Source of the DNA: Glaciihabitans arcticus
Lineage (GTDB): Bacteria; Actinomycetota; Actinomycetes; Actinomycetales; Microbacteriaceae
Assembly: GCF_004310685.1 (NCBI RefSeq)
Contig: NZ_SISG01000002.1
Location: 124,001 to 188,000, forward strand
Direction: 5' to 3'
DNA length: 64,000 bases
A program made the translations under genes and the position numbers. This document shows, in pieces, positions 50,273 through 58,993 of this stretch; the first letter of the stretch is position 1, and each line of letters opens with the position of its first letter. Below the pieces are notes generated by a model. That model was given only the letters and a program-made list of their open reading frames with translations, was not told the DNA's origin and did not search any database.

Positions 50273-50965
50273 CTAGACCAGCGCGTTGATGTCGAGCGGG
50301 ATGCCCGGACCAAAGGTCGTCGAAACGGTGCCCTTGGTGATGTAGCGGCCCTTCGAGCTGGACGGCTTCGAGCGAACGATCTCGTCGAGAGCTGCCTTGA
50401 TGTTGTCAGCGAGCTGCTCCTCGGTGAAGGAGGCCTTGCCGGCGACGAAGTGCACGTTGGAGTGCTTGTCGACGCGGAACTCGATCTTTCCACCCTTGAT
50501 GTCGGACACAGCCTTGGCGGTGTCCATCGTCACGGTACCGGTCTTCGGGTTCGGCATAAGGCCACGCGGGCCGAGTACCTTACCGAGACGACCGACCTGG
50601 CCCATGAGCTCAGGGGTCGAGACGGCTGCGTCGAACGCGGTGTAACCGCCGGCAACCTTCTCGATGAGCTCAGCGCCACCGACCTCGTCTGCGCCAGCGG
50701 CGATAGCTGCCTCAGCAGCGGGGCCGGTTGCGAAGACGATGACGCGGGCGGTCTTGCCGGTTCCGTGCGGCAGGATGACGGTTCCACGAACCATCTGGTC
50801 TGCCTTGCGGGGGTCGACACCGAGCTTGAGGGCGACCTCGATCGTGGAGTCGAACTTTGCGGAGCCCGTCACGCGAGCGACATTGACTGCCTCGCTCGGC
50901 GTGTAGAACTTGCCTTCCTCGATCTTCTCGAGTGCTGCCTTGTAGGACTTGGAGTTCTTGGCCAT
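50273..50965 (-). CDS. rplA: 50S ribosomal protein L1
   Basis: A 230-residue 23S rRNA-binding protein of the E-site stalk and translational repressor of its own operon in many bacteria. Motifs: [49 protein letters not shown] and [15 protein letters not shown]. Start overlaps the rplK stop by one base. Followed by two terminator hairpins. Confidence 0.98.
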   Translation of the reverse strand: MAKNSKSYKAALEKIEEGKFYTPSEAVNVARVTGSAKFDSTIEVALKLGVDPRKADQMVRGTVILPHGTGKTARVIVFATGPAAEAAIAAGADEVGGAELIEKVAGGYTAFDAAVSTPELMGQVGRLGKVLGPRGLMPNPKTGTVTMDTAKAVSDIKGGKIEFRVDKHSNVHFVAGKASFTEEQLADNIKAALDEIVRSKPSSSKGRYITKGTVSTTFGPGIPLDINALV

Positions 50966-51396
50966 TATGCGTCCACCGTGATTCCCATAGAGCGAGCGGT
51001 GCCCGCAATGATCTTCATCGCGCCTTCAACGTCATTGGCGTTGAGGTCGACCATCTTCTGCTCGGCGATAGCGCGAACCTGGTCCTTGGTCAGCTTCGCA
51101 ACCTTGACGGTGTGCGGCGTTCCCGAACCCTTGGCGACGCCGGCAGCCTTCTTGATGAGCTCCGCCGCGGGCGGGGTCTTCAGGATGAAGGTGAACGAGC
51201 GGTCTTCGTACACGGTGATCTCAACGGGGATGACGTTGCCGCGCTGCGACTCGGTCGCAGCGTTGTACGCCTTGCAGAACTCCATGATGTTCACGCCGTG
51301 CTGTCCCAGTGCCGGGCCGATAGGCGGGGCGGGGTTGGCAGCGCCAGCGTTGATCTGAAGCTTGATCAGACCAGTGACTTTCTTCTTCGGTGCCAT
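50965..51396 (-). CDS. rplK: 50S ribosomal protein L11
   Basis: A 143-residue protein of the GTPase-associated centre and target site of thiostrepton-type drugs. Motifs: [28 protein letters not shown] (proline-rich N-terminal domain) and [13 protein letters not shown] at the C-terminus. Second ribosomal gene after nusG in a leftward transcription unit secE-nusG-rplK-rplA. Confidence 0.98.
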   Translation of the reverse strand: MAPKKKVTGLIKLQINAGAANPAPPIGPALGQHGVNIMEFCKAYNAATESQRGNVIPVEITVYEDRSFTFILKTPPAAELIKKAAGVAKGSGTPHTVKVAKLTKDQVRAIAEQKMVDLNANDVEGAMKIIAGTARSMGITVDA

Positions 51397-51478
51397 TCTT
51401 TTTCCTTTTCTGTTCGAGTGACTCTTGCGAGCCTCTCTCCCGCCACCCGGTTGGGCGCGGTGACTTCTTCAGCCGGGG

Positions 51479-52489
51479 CTAAAGCTTGGTGACCTGGTCG
51501 AAGCTGAGCTCGACCGGGGTCTCACGCTCGAAGAGCGACACGAGCACGGTGAGCTTGCCGCTCTCCGGCTTGATCTCGCTGATCGAACCGGGAAGGCCCG
51601 CGAACGAACCCTCCTTGATCGTGATGGTCTCGCCGATCTCGAAGTCGATCTCGGCAGGGATCGCACGCGACGGCGTCTTGCCCTTGCCGCCGGGGGTCTT
51701 CGAGGCCGGGGCCTCGACGATCTGAACGAGGCTCTTCAGCATGTTGAAGGCCTCCTCGAAACGCAGCGGCGTCGGGTTGTGGGCGTTGCCCACGAAGCCG
51801 GTGACGCCGGGGGTGTGACGCACGACCGACCAGGAGTCCTCGTTGAGGTCCATGAGCACGAGCACGTATCCGGGGATGCGCACGCGGTTGACGAGCTTGC
51901 GCTGGCCGTTCTTGATCTCGACGACGTCTTCCATCGGAACCTCGACCTGGTAGATGAACTCTTCCATGGTCATGGAAACCTTGCGGTTCTCGATGTTCTG
52001 CTTCACGCGCTTCTCAAAACCTGCATACGAGTGGATGACGTACCACTTGCCCTGCTTGGCCTTGAGCTCGGCGCGGAATGCCTCGTAGGGATCGGCGTCG
52101 GGGTCGACCTCGGCCGCAGCTTCGTCGTCACCCAGTTCCGGCCCGTCGTAGGGGGCGACATCGTGGGACTCGTTGGCCTCTTCTTCGGCCTCGAGATCGG
52201 CTTCGTCATCCGTCGCCGCAACAGAGGCGTCGGCTTCATCCGCTGAATCGATGTCAAGCGCGTCGTCGACGATCTTGTCGGCTTCGGGATCCATAGCTGC
52301 GTCGAGAGCCTCGAGGAGACCGGCGAGGTCACCCTCTTCGTCTTCTTCAACGTGGATGGCCGCGTGCTCAGCGGAGTCCACCGAGTTCTCGTCGGCGGCG
52401 AGGGTGTTGCCCTCCTGGAACTCGTCCTCTTCGGAGGACTGCTCGGCTGCCGTCGCGAGGTCGATATCGTCGCGGTGGTTGTCAGACAC
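51479..52489 (-). CDS. nusG: Transcription termination/antitermination factor NusG with long acidic N-terminus
   Basis: Binds RNA polymerase beta' and couples elongation with translation or Rho. The NGN domain begins near residue 148 (KWYVIHSYAGFEKRVKQNIENR) and the KOW domain near residue 275 (GSFAGLPGSISEI). The preceding 145 residues are strongly acidic and low in complexity (for example EEDEFQEGN, HVEEDEEGDL, DEADLEAEEEANE), longer than the extension in most actinobacterial NusG. The extension is probably disordered. Located between secE and rplK as usual. Confidence 0.97.
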   Translation of the reverse strand: MSDNHRDDIDLATAAEQSSEEDEFQEGNTLAADENSVDSAEHAAIHVEEDEEGDLAGLLEALDAAMDPEADKIVDDALDIDSADEADASVAATDDEADLEAEEEANESHDVAPYDGPELGDDEAAAEVDPDADPYEAFRAELKAKQGKWYVIHSYAGFEKRVKQNIENRKVSMTMEEFIYQVEVPMEDVVEIKNGQRKLVNRVRIPGYVLVLMDLNEDSWSVVRHTPGVTGFVGNAHNPTPLRFEEAFNMLKSLVQIVEAPASKTPGGKGKTPSRAIPAEIDFEIGETITIKEGSFAGLPGSISEIKPESGKLTVLVSLFERETPVELSFDQVTKL

Positions 52490-52555
52490 GGGATCTCATT
52501 CCATTTCTTTGAAGCGGTTATCGGCGCACTGCGGCGCTGAAGATGTGGGGGCCGG

Positions 52556-52834
52556 TTAGGCGGGTGTGCCGTTGCCGAACACGATGTTCACAACGAACGA
52601 GAAGACCCAGTCGAGGCCCGAGACGAGCGCCATCATGATGATGACGAACACGAGCACGACCAGCGTGAAGCTGATGAGCTCTTTGCGGGTCGGGGTGACG
52701 ACCTTCTTCAGCTCTGCGACGACCTGGCGCATGAACAGGGTGAAGCGCCCGAGGGGTCCACGCTTGTCAGCGCGGTCCTTGCGGGCATTGGCGACGACGT
52801 CCTCGCTGGGCTCGTCGATGATTTTTCTAGCCAC
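52556..52834 (-). CDS. secE: Preprotein translocase subunit SecE
   Basis: A 92-residue, single-membrane-helix subunit of SecYEG. The C-terminal part RFTLFMRQVVAELKKVVTPTRKELISF precedes the membrane helix (about residues 60-82), as in all short SecE proteins. The GTG at 52834 is chosen because GGAAGG lies nine bases upstream; in-frame codons further out run into the tRNA-Trp gene. First gene of the secE-nusG-rplK-rplA unit. Confidence 0.96.
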   Translation of the reverse strand: MARKIIDEPSEDVVANARKDRADKRGPLGRFTLFMRQVVAELKKVVTPTRKELISFTLVVLVFVIIMMALVSGLDWVFSFVVNIVFGNGTPA

Positions 52835-52917
52835 TTTCACTACCTTCCGACAGTCGTACATGTGCGACTGCGTCGTTGTCGTGCCGGCGCCCCACACGGA
52901 GTGTGTGGGGGAACCTG

Positions 52918-52990
52918 CAGGGCGGACAGGACTCGAACCTGCAACCTGCGGTTTTGGAGACCGCTGCTCTACCAATTGAGCCACCGCCCT
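52918..52990 (-). tRNA. tRNA-Trp (CCA anticodon)
   Basis: The minus strand folds as a standard cloverleaf: acceptor arms AGGGCGG and CCGCCCT, D-arm with GGCTCAATTGGTAGAGC, anticodon stem-loop GCGGTCTCCAAAACCGC with anticodon CCA, and T-arm GCAGGTTCGAGTCCTGT. The 3' CCA is not encoded. Its position just upstream of secE is conserved in Actinobacteria. Confidence 0.97.
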
Positions 52991-53147
52991 TTGCGCTGAC
53001 ACCGGAGTGTCGGCACGGGCGCTTCACCACACAGTTCTACGCACTGGATGTGCGGAGAGGGCGCGCGAAAGCATGGAGGATTTCACCTACCGGGTCAAGT
53101 GTAAGGCATGATCACGCCTCACCCAATCTCGGCCTTAAGATTATCGG

Positions 53148-54344
53148 GTGAACCGAATCTCGCAGAGAATTGCCGCCATCGCCGAGTCTGCCACCCTGAA
53201 AGTGGATGCGAAAGCCAAGGCGCTCCAGGCGCAGGGCCGCCCCGTGATCAGCTATGCGGCGGGCGAGCCGGACTTCGCCACCCCGTCGAACGTCGTCGAC
53301 GCCGCATCCAACGCCGTGCTCGATCCGAAGAACTACCGCTATACGCCGGCCGCAGGTCTCCCCGAACTGCGCCAGGCGATCGCCTTCAAGACGGCACGCG
53401 ACAGCGGGCTGACCGTCGAGCCATCGCAGGTCATCGTGACCAATGGCGGCAAGCAGGCTGTGTACCAGGCCTTCGCGACCCTTCTCGACCCGGGCGACGA
53501 GGCCATCCTGCCCGCGCCGTACTGGACGACCTACCCCGAGGCCGTGAAGCTCGCGGGCGGAGTACCCGTCGAGGTGTTCGCCGGAAGCGACCAGGACTAC
53601 CTCGTGACCGTCGAACAGCTGGAAGCCGCACGCACCGACCGCACCAAGGTTCTGCTCTTCGTCTCGCCGTCCAACCCGACCGGTGCCGTCTACACGCTCG
53701 AGCAGACCCGCGCCATCGGCGAGTGGGCACTGGAGCACGGCATCTGGATCATCGCCGACGAGATCTACCAGAACCTCGTTTATGGGGTCGTGGCGCACTC
53801 GATCGTTTCCGCCGTGCCCGCCCTCGCCGACACCACCATCCTCGTGAACGGTGTCGCCAAGACCTACGCCATGACCGGATGGCGACTCGGTTGGATGGTC
53901 GGCCCGAAAGACGTCATCGCGGCAGCATCCAACCTGCAGTCCCACCTGTCATCCAACGTGTCCAACATCTCGCAGCGTGCCGCCATCGAGGCACTCACCG
54001 GCCCGCAGGACGCCGTTGAGGAGATGCGCCAGTCGTTCGAACGCCGTCGCGACGTGATCGTTGCGGAGCTGAACCGCATCCCGGGCGTCATCTGCCCGAC
54101 GCCGGAAGGCGCCTTCTACGTGTACCCCGACGTGACCGGCCTGCTCGGTCGCGAGTGGGGCGGTGTCACGCCGACCACCTCGCTCGAGCTGGCCGATCTG
54201 ATCCTCGACCAGGTCGAGGTCGCGGTGGTGCCCGGCGAGGCATTCGGACCGTCGGGGTACCTGCGCCTGTCGTACGCGCTCGGTGACGCGCCGCTGCTCG
54301 AGGGCGTGCAGCGCCTGCAGGGGCTGTTCGGGGTGCGGGAGTAG
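53148..54344 (+). CDS. aspC: Aspartate aminotransferase-type PLP enzyme
   Basis: A 398-residue class I/II aminotransferase. Motifs: [62 protein letters not shown], and the PLP lysine in [16 protein letters not shown], ending [10 protein letters not shown]. Aspartate/2-oxoglutarate exchange is the usual reaction of this subgroup. Start is GTG; TAAGAT lies exactly six bases before it and no ribosome-binding site is seen, so a leaderless mRNA is likely. It stands divergent from the tRNA-Trp-secE unit. Confidence 0.92.
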   Translation: MNRISQRIAAIAESATLKVDAKAKALQAQGRPVISYAAGEPDFATPSNVVDAASNAVLDPKNYRYTPAAGLPELRQAIAFKTARDSGLTVEPSQVIVTNGGKQAVYQAFATLLDPGDEAILPAPYWTTYPEAVKLAGGVPVEVFAGSDQDYLVTVEQLEAARTDRTKVLLFVSPSNPTGAVYTLEQTRAIGEWALEHGIWIIADEIYQNLVYGVVAHSIVSAVPALADTTILVNGVAKTYAMTGWRLGWMVGPKDVIAAASNLQSHLSSNVSNISQRAAIEALTGPQDAVEEMRQSFERRRDVIVAELNRIPGVICPTPEGAFYVYPDVTGLLGREWGGVTPTTSLELADLILDQVEVAVVPGEAFGPSGYLRLSYALGDAPLLEGVQRLQGLFGVRE

Positions 54345-54355
54345 GTTCCCCCGCC

Positions 54356-54412
54356 GAGTTGCCCACTTCTGCTGCCTGATCCTTGGCGAAGAGGACGTTT
54401 TCGGGCGACTCG
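54356..54412. repeat. 57-bp palindromic repeat, left copy
   Basis: Begins GAGTTGCCCACTTCTGCTGC and ends GGGCGACTCG; the ends are inverted repeats of each other with two mismatches. The first 22 bases and positions 36-45 are identical to the right copy; the 13-base middle differs. Confidence 0.9.
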
Positions 54413-54467
54413 ATCCCCGTGTGGAGAGCTCGAGCCGTAGGACTAAGGCGAAGCGCAAGATTCTTCG

Positions 54468-55364
54468 ATGCACCCCGAAAGCCTTCCGCCCGCATTCGTT
54501 GACAGGCGCTTTTCCGTCCGGGAAGCCCTCCACAACGGAGTAAGCCCAGGTCGCCTGAGGGCGAGCGATCTCGACGCAACTGTGTGGGGCGTTCGAGCAA
54601 GCACTGTCGCTGACGCTGACCTGCTTCACCGGGCGGCGTTGTTCTCGTCGCGACTTCCCACCGAATCACTGTTCAGCCACTCGACGGCGGCGCGTCTGAT
54701 CGGCATCCCGGTGCCCTGGTGGTCGGAACGGGATGCCCGGCTCCACGTGAGCGTCGCCGCTCCCCGTCGGGCGCCTCACGCGGCCGGCATCATCGGTCAC
54801 CGGTCCCGACTCACGGAACGCGACGGTGTGGTGATGCGCGGCGTGCGCGTGACATCCCCTGTTCGAACATGGCTCGATCTCGCTTCGATGGTCAGGTTCG
54901 CCGACCTGGTAGCGGCCGGCGACTACATCATTCACTGGCGCCTGCCGCTGGCCGAGCGCGACGAACTCTCCCGCGCCGTCGAGAGCTTCGGTCGTGCTCG
55001 CGGTGCAATCAATCTGCGAAAGGCGTTGCCGTTGCTGAGCGACCGCGCGGAGTCACCTCCCGAGTCGGAGTTGCGGGTAATCCTCGCCGTGGCCGGCCTC
55101 CCCTCACCGGACATCAATCACGCGCTCGTCGATACGGACACGGGACGACATCTTCGCCCCGACTTCACCTTTCGCGAACACAGGGTGATTCTCGAGTACC
55201 AGGGGGACTACCACCGCACTCGCGAGCAGTGGCGAAAGGACATGACGCGTCGATCCAAACTCGAGGCCGAGGGCTGGTACGTCATGGAGATCAACGCAGA
55301 CGATCTGAGAAGCCCGGAGGAGTTGGTTGCGCGTGTGCGAACCGTTCTGGCACGGCGTCGCTGA
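54468..55364 (+). CDS. DUF559/Vsr-like nuclease-fold protein with AbiEi-like N-terminus
   Basis: A 298-residue protein. The N-terminus (RRFSVREALHNGVSPGRLRASD) looks like a winged helix of AbiEi type; the middle (SHSTAARLIGIPVPWW, GVRVTSPVRTWLDLASMV) follows the family pattern; the C-terminus is a Vsr/DUF559 nuclease fold: Glu in SPPESELR, then RPDFTF and VILEYQGDYHR (PD...E-x-Q), a downstream Asp/Arg helix and GWYVMEIN. Catalytic spacing is intact, so DNA cleavage is possible but unproven. No methyltransferase or toxin partner is adjacent. The gene is bracketed by palindromic repeats and lies between aspC and a two-component system. It is a distant relative of the 25623-26594 protein. Confidence 0.82.
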   Translation: MHPESLPPAFVDRRFSVREALHNGVSPGRLRASDLDATVWGVRASTVADADLLHRAALFSSRLPTESLFSHSTAARLIGIPVPWWSERDARLHVSVAAPRRAPHAAGIIGHRSRLTERDGVVMRGVRVTSPVRTWLDLASMVRFADLVAAGDYIIHWRLPLAERDELSRAVESFGRARGAINLRKALPLLSDRAESPPESELRVILAVAGLPSPDINHALVDTDTGRHLRPDFTFREHRVILEYQGDYHRTREQWRKDMTRRSKLEAEGWYVMEINADDLRSPEELVARVRTVLARRR

Positions 55365-55365
55365 C

Positions 55366-55422
55366 GAGTTGCCCACTTCTGCTGCCTAGGAGGGCATTGA
55401 GAGGACGTTTTTGGGCAACTCG
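55366..55422. repeat. 57-bp palindromic repeat, right copy
   Basis: The ends CGAGTTGCCCA (from 55365) and TGGGCAACTCG (to 55422) are a perfect 11-bp inverted repeat. A GGACGTTTTT segment precedes the right arm, so the folded RNA could also terminate transcription of the gene before it. Confidence 0.9.
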
Positions 55423-55430
55423 GCCGGGCC

Positions 55431-56078
55431 CTACAGCAGCTTGCGCTCGAGCGCCCAGGCCGTGAGCTCGTGGCGGGAGCTCAGTTGCAGCTTGCGCAGC
55501 ACCGCCGAGACGTGGGTCTCGACCGTCTTGATCGAGATGAAGAGGGACGCCGCCACCTCCTTGTAGGCGAAACCGCGGGCGATGAGGCGCATGACCTCCT
55601 GCTCCCGGGCGCTGAGCCGGTCGAGCTCGTCATCGGTGGCTGCCTGTTCACCGGTGACAGCGCCGAAGGCATCGAGCACAAAGCCGGCCAGACGGGGCGA
55701 GAAGACGGCGTCTCCGGATGCCACGGCCGCAACGGCCCGCGAGACCTCGAGCCCTGACGAGCCCTTCGTGATGTACCCGCGGGCTCCGGCCCGGATCACG
55801 CCCACCACGTCCTCGGCGGAATCGGAGACCGAGAGAGCGAGGAACCGTACCCGGTCGAGCAGGGCTGCCGAGCGGCGCAGCACCTCGGCTCCCCCGCCGC
55901 CGGCGCCCCCGGGCAGGTGGACGTCCAGCAGCACGACCTCGGGCAGCAGGGCGGCGATCTGCGCCACGGCGTCATCCACCGTCGCGGCCTCACCGAGCAC
56001 CTCGACGGAGGAGTCGAGGTCGGCGCGCAACCCCGAGCGGAAGATGGAGTGGTCGTCGACGATGATCACGCTAGTCAT
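55431..56078 (-). CDS. NarL/FixJ-family response regulator (PspC-linked system)
   Basis: A 215-residue regulator from the ATG at 56078, preceded by GGAGGTG. Receiver: VDDHSIFRSGL, phospho-acceptor Asp-52 in VVLLDVHLP, an unusual Gly-rich insertion GGAGGGGAEVLRR after it. Output: LuxR helix-turn-helix LSAREQEVMRLIARGFAYKEVAASLFISIKTVETHVS. It overlaps the kinase gene, forming a kinase-regulator operon that is divergent from a PspC/LiaF-like gene. Confidence 0.93.
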   Translation of the reverse strand: MTSVIIVDDHSIFRSGLRADLDSSVEVLGEAATVDDAVAQIAALLPEVVLLDVHLPGGAGGGGAEVLRRSAALLDRVRFLALSVSDSAEDVVGVIRAGARGYITKGSSGLEVSRAVAAVASGDAVFSPRLAGFVLDAFGAVTGEQAATDDELDRLSAREQEVMRLIARGFAYKEVAASLFISIKTVETHVSAVLRKLQLSSRHELTAWALERKLL

Positions 56079-57207
56079 GGGGCACCTCCAGGTGCAGGTG
56101 GATCTCGGTTCCGGTGCCGTCCGCACCGACGCCGATGGTGGCCGAACCACCGGCACGGGACATCCGGCCAATGATCGATTCTCTGATGCCGAGCCGGTCA
56201 TCGGGCACCGAGTCGAGGTCGACGCCGGGGCCGCGATCGCGCACGAACACGTCGATAGCCGAGACCGTGGACTCGAGGTACACCGACACCTCGCCGCCCG
56301 CGTGCCGGGCCGCGTTCAGCATCGCCTCACGCGCGGCTGCGACGAGTGCCGAAGGTGACGGGCCGAACTCGCCGACCGCGACCACGTCGATGCGCACGGC
56401 GTAGTCCAGCTCGATGAGTGCGGCGATCTCGCGCAGTTCAGAGGCGAGATCCGCGTCGACGGGGGCCGAGCCGGTGAACAGCCAGTCGCGCAGCTCGCGC
56501 TCCTGGGCGCGCGCGATGCGAGCGACTTCGGATGACGCCCCCGCCCGGTTCTGGATCAACGCCAGCGTCTGCAGCACCGAGTCGTGCAGGTGTGCCGCGA
56601 TCTCCGCCCGCTGCTCATCGCGCACGCGCGCCGTCTGCGAGGCCTGCAGCTCCGCCCACAGGGCGACCACCCGGGGCGCGACCACCACGCCGACGCCGAG
56701 CACGATGAGTCCGACGGCGAGCACCGCGTTGATGGCGGCCGGACGCGAGAGCAGCACGACCAGCCCCGTCACCAGGAGGATGCCCGATCCGAGACCTCGC
56801 ACCCACAGCGCGTACTCGCGCGTGCGGTCGGGGTCGGTGCGATCCAGGGTCAGGCTCCACGCGACGGCCGCGCCGATCGTGAGCACGACGGCGATGAGGG
56901 CGTTGGTGGCGAGCGCGTCAGCTCCGGTCGCGGCCGTCGCGACGATGATCGCGGCGATCGCACCCGCTCCGACGAGCAGGGCGGCGACGGGGGCACGGCG
57001 GGTGACGGGCGCCGCGTCATCCGGAACCAGAGGAACCAGCGCCCACAGCCACAGGTACAGCAACGCGCCCGCCCCGCCCAGAAGGGTGGAGGCGATGAAG
57101 GCGAAGCGCACCGTGCCGAGCTTCCAGCCGAGGTGCAGAGCGACGGCCTCACTTACCCCGCCGAGCGCGTTGGAGCGCTCGCGCAGCAGGGGAGGTCGAG
57201 GGGTCAC
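56071..57207 (-). CDS. Histidine kinase with N-terminal PspC domain
   Basis: A 378-residue membrane kinase. The first 70 residues are a PspC domain (LGGVSEAVALHLGWKLGTVRFAF, then one or two membrane helices); about four further helices follow. The cytoplasmic HisKA_3 domain has the acceptor His in IAAHLHDSVLQTLALIQN, and the ATPase domain reads REAMLNAARHAGGEV and FVRDRGPGVDLD. PspC-kinases of this type respond to envelope stress in Actinobacteria. GTG 57207 is preferred to TTG 57219, since TTGGAT lies six bases upstream of it. Confidence 0.92.
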   Translation of the reverse strand: MTPRPPLLRERSNALGGVSEAVALHLGWKLGTVRFAFIASTLLGGAGALLYLWLWALVPLVPDDAAPVTRRAPVAALLVGAGAIAAIIVATAATGADALATNALIAVVLTIGAAVAWSLTLDRTDPDRTREYALWVRGLGSGILLVTGLVVLLSRPAAINAVLAVGLIVLGVGVVVAPRVVALWAELQASQTARVRDEQRAEIAAHLHDSVLQTLALIQNRAGASSEVARIARAQERELRDWLFTGSAPVDADLASELREIAALIELDYAVRIDVVAVGEFGPSPSALVAAAREAMLNAARHAGGEVSVYLESTVSAIDVFVRDRGPGVDLDSVPDDRLGIRESIIGRMSRAGGSATIGVGADGTGTEIHLHLEVPHD

Positions 57208-57309
57208 CCTTGAATCCAAGCAGAGAAAGCCCGCCCCGAACCCGAAGTCAGGGTGCGATCAGGGGAATACCCCATAGCTGCGCGCGCCGGGCTCGGCCAC
57301 CATCGAGGT

Positions 57310-58725
57310 ATGTCCACTACCGAACCGCCCACAGCAGGGCCCACGCCGGAGACACCCCCGGCCAACGACACACGCTTCTTCTCCTGGATGCGCTCGCTCG
57401 GCATCCGACGCCAGGATGGCTGGATCGGCGGCGTCGCCGGCGGCATCGCCCAGCGCACCGGCATCGACCCGCTCATCGTGCGCGGCATCCTCGTGGTGCT
57501 CGCCCTGTTCGGCGCACCCGCGCTGCTGCTCTACGCCGCCGCCTGGCTGCTGCTGCCCGACTCGGGCAACAAGATCCACCTCGAAGAGGCCATCGCCGGC
57601 CGCTTCGAGGCGCCGCTCGCCGGCATCGGCGCGATGGTGGCCCTCTCCTTCATCCCCGCCGCGCCGGGCCTGTGGTTCTTCCCGGGCTACGGCGACTGGG
57701 GCAACTGGGGCTCGGGCCTCGGCCGCGGCATCTGGACCCTCCTGCTCATCGGCGCCCTCGTTTGGTTCCTCATCTGGGTGGCACAGCGCAGCAACGGGAC
57801 GCCCACGCCCACGGCCACTTCCTTCACCACCCCCGAGCCGCCCGCTCCCCCGACCGGTGCACTGCCCGAGGATGTCGCAGCCTGGCGTACCAGCCAGGCC
57901 GAGTGGAAGGCGCAGCACGCCAACTGGCGCAACCAGCAGGCCACCGCAGCCAGCCAGGAGGCCCGTGCACGAGCTCGCGCGGCCAGCGCGGAACGCGCTC
58001 GGCTCTATAACGAGGAGCGCGAGCGCTCGCGCCCCAACCACCTCGTCTCGTTCATCGTGGTGGGCACCGCCATCCTCGTGGGAGCGATCGTCGCCCTCGC
58101 GGTGGGCGGCGGCGAGACCTTCGACGTGAGCGTGATGCGGGCGTCGCTCGGATCCGCCCTCGCCGTGCTCGGACTCGGCGTGCTCGCCGCCGGCGCACTC
58201 GGCAAGCGTTCGGGAGGCCCGGGCGGGTTCGCGGTTCCCGTGATCGTGGTGCTCGTCGCCACGAGCGGCGTGCCGCTCGGCGGTAACTTCTCGCCGGTCG
58301 CGGCGGACGGCTACTCGCCGCGCAACGACACGAGCGAGACCCGCAGCACCGACAACTACGTGCTCGGCGGCGGATCGACCACCCTCGACCTGCGGGACTA
58401 CTACAACTCCTCGGCCTCGACGACCGGCACGGCCGACCCCGACGACCGCATCAACTTCGTTATGGGCGGCGGCTCGCTGCGGGTGATCGTGCCCGACGAC
58501 CAGTACGTGGATCTCACCGCCACGATGGGCGGCGGCCGACTCGCGATCGAGCAGAACGACAACGTGCGAACCGGCGGCCCGCTGCTCATCCGCCGCGAGG
58601 AATTCATCCCCGAGGGCTTCGAACAGGGTGACGAGTTCACCAGGACCCTCGAACTCAACATCATCATGGGCGGCGGATCGATAGACGTCGTCAGCGCAGG
58701 AACAGCCACGGAGGACGAGAACTGA
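57310..58725 (+). CDS. PspC domain protein with LiaF-like C-terminal domain
   Basis: A 471-residue membrane protein: PspC domain (RQDGWIGGVAGGIAQRTGIDPLIVRG, residues about 38-95), several membrane helices, a charged linker rich in Trp/Gln (AAWRTSQAEWKAQHANWRNQQ), two more helices, and an extracellular or cytoplasmic beta domain with repeated GGG motifs (FVMGGGSLRVIV, ATMGGGRLAI, IIMGGGSIDVV), as in LiaF/DUF1707-type proteins. It is divergent from the PspC-kinase gene and probably modulates that system. TGATG overlap with the next small gene. Confidence 0.88.
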   Translation: MSTTEPPTAGPTPETPPANDTRFFSWMRSLGIRRQDGWIGGVAGGIAQRTGIDPLIVRGILVVLALFGAPALLLYAAAWLLLPDSGNKIHLEEAIAGRFEAPLAGIGAMVALSFIPAAPGLWFFPGYGDWGNWGSGLGRGIWTLLLIGALVWFLIWVAQRSNGTPTPTATSFTTPEPPAPPTGALPEDVAAWRTSQAEWKAQHANWRNQQATAASQEARARARAASAERARLYNEERERSRPNHLVSFIVVGTAILVGAIVALAVGGGETFDVSVMRASLGSALAVLGLGVLAAGALGKRSGGPGGFAVPVIVVLVATSGVPLGGNFSPVAADGYSPRNDTSETRSTDNYVLGGGSTTLDLRDYYNSSASTTGTADPDDRINFVMGGGSLRVIVPDDQYVDLTATMGGGRLAIEQNDNVRTGGPLLIRREEFIPEGFEQGDEFTRTLELNIIMGGGSIDVVSAGTATEDEN

Positions 58726-58952
58726 TGACCGACGAGACGACAACCCCCACCCGCCCCGGACCCCGGTGGGGCACCCTCAGCTGGGGCGTGATCCTGCTCA
58801 TCATCGCGGGGCTCGCCATCACCGGATCCCTGGTTGATCCAGCCCTCATCACGGGAACGGTGGTGCTGTGGAGCATCGCGGCCGTCGGCGGGCTGATCGT
58901 GGTCGGGGCCATCGTTGCGGCGATCATCCGGGCCGCTTCACAAAGAGCATAA
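58725..58952 (+). CDS. Small membrane protein, 75 aa
   Basis: A 75-residue protein with a short hydrophilic N-terminus and two predicted helices (TLSWGVILLIIAGLAIT and VVLWSIAAVGGLIVVGAIVAAI). Start overlaps the stop of the PspC/LiaF-like gene, and a strong terminator follows immediately. It is probably an accessory of the same envelope module; no domain is recognised. Confidence 0.85.
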   Translation: MTDETTTPTRPGPRWGTLSWGVILLIIAGLAITGSLVDPALITGTVVLWSIAAVGGLIVVGAIVAAIIRAASQRA

Positions 58953-58957
58953 GAAAT

Positions 58958-58986
58958 GGGGGCAGCCACTCCGGCTGCCCCCTTTT
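58958..58986 (+). terminator. Rho-independent terminator of the PspC/LiaF-like operon
   Basis: GGGGGCAGCC, loop ACTCC, GGCTGCCCCC, then TTTT. A perfect 10-bp GC stem with a T-run, ending just before the convergent chitinase gene. Confidence 0.93.
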
Positions 58987-58993
58987 CAGAACG

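Larger units (their letters stand above)
54355..55422 (+). mobile_element. Candidate mobile cassette: palindromic repeat, DUF559 nuclease-like gene, palindromic repeat
   Basis: Two directly oriented copies of a 57-bp palindromic element (54356-54412 and 55366-55422) bracket one gene. The right copy begins two bases after the gene's stop codon; the left copy ends 55 bases before its start. No transposase and no target-site duplication are evident, so movement by the encoded nuclease-like protein or by an outside enzyme is inference. Confidence 0.5.

Noticed and set aside
54468-55364. Restriction-modification or Vsr mismatch-repair locus
   Set aside because: No methyltransferase gene is nearby and the protein has an extra AbiEi-like N-terminal part, so Vsr repair is not supported.
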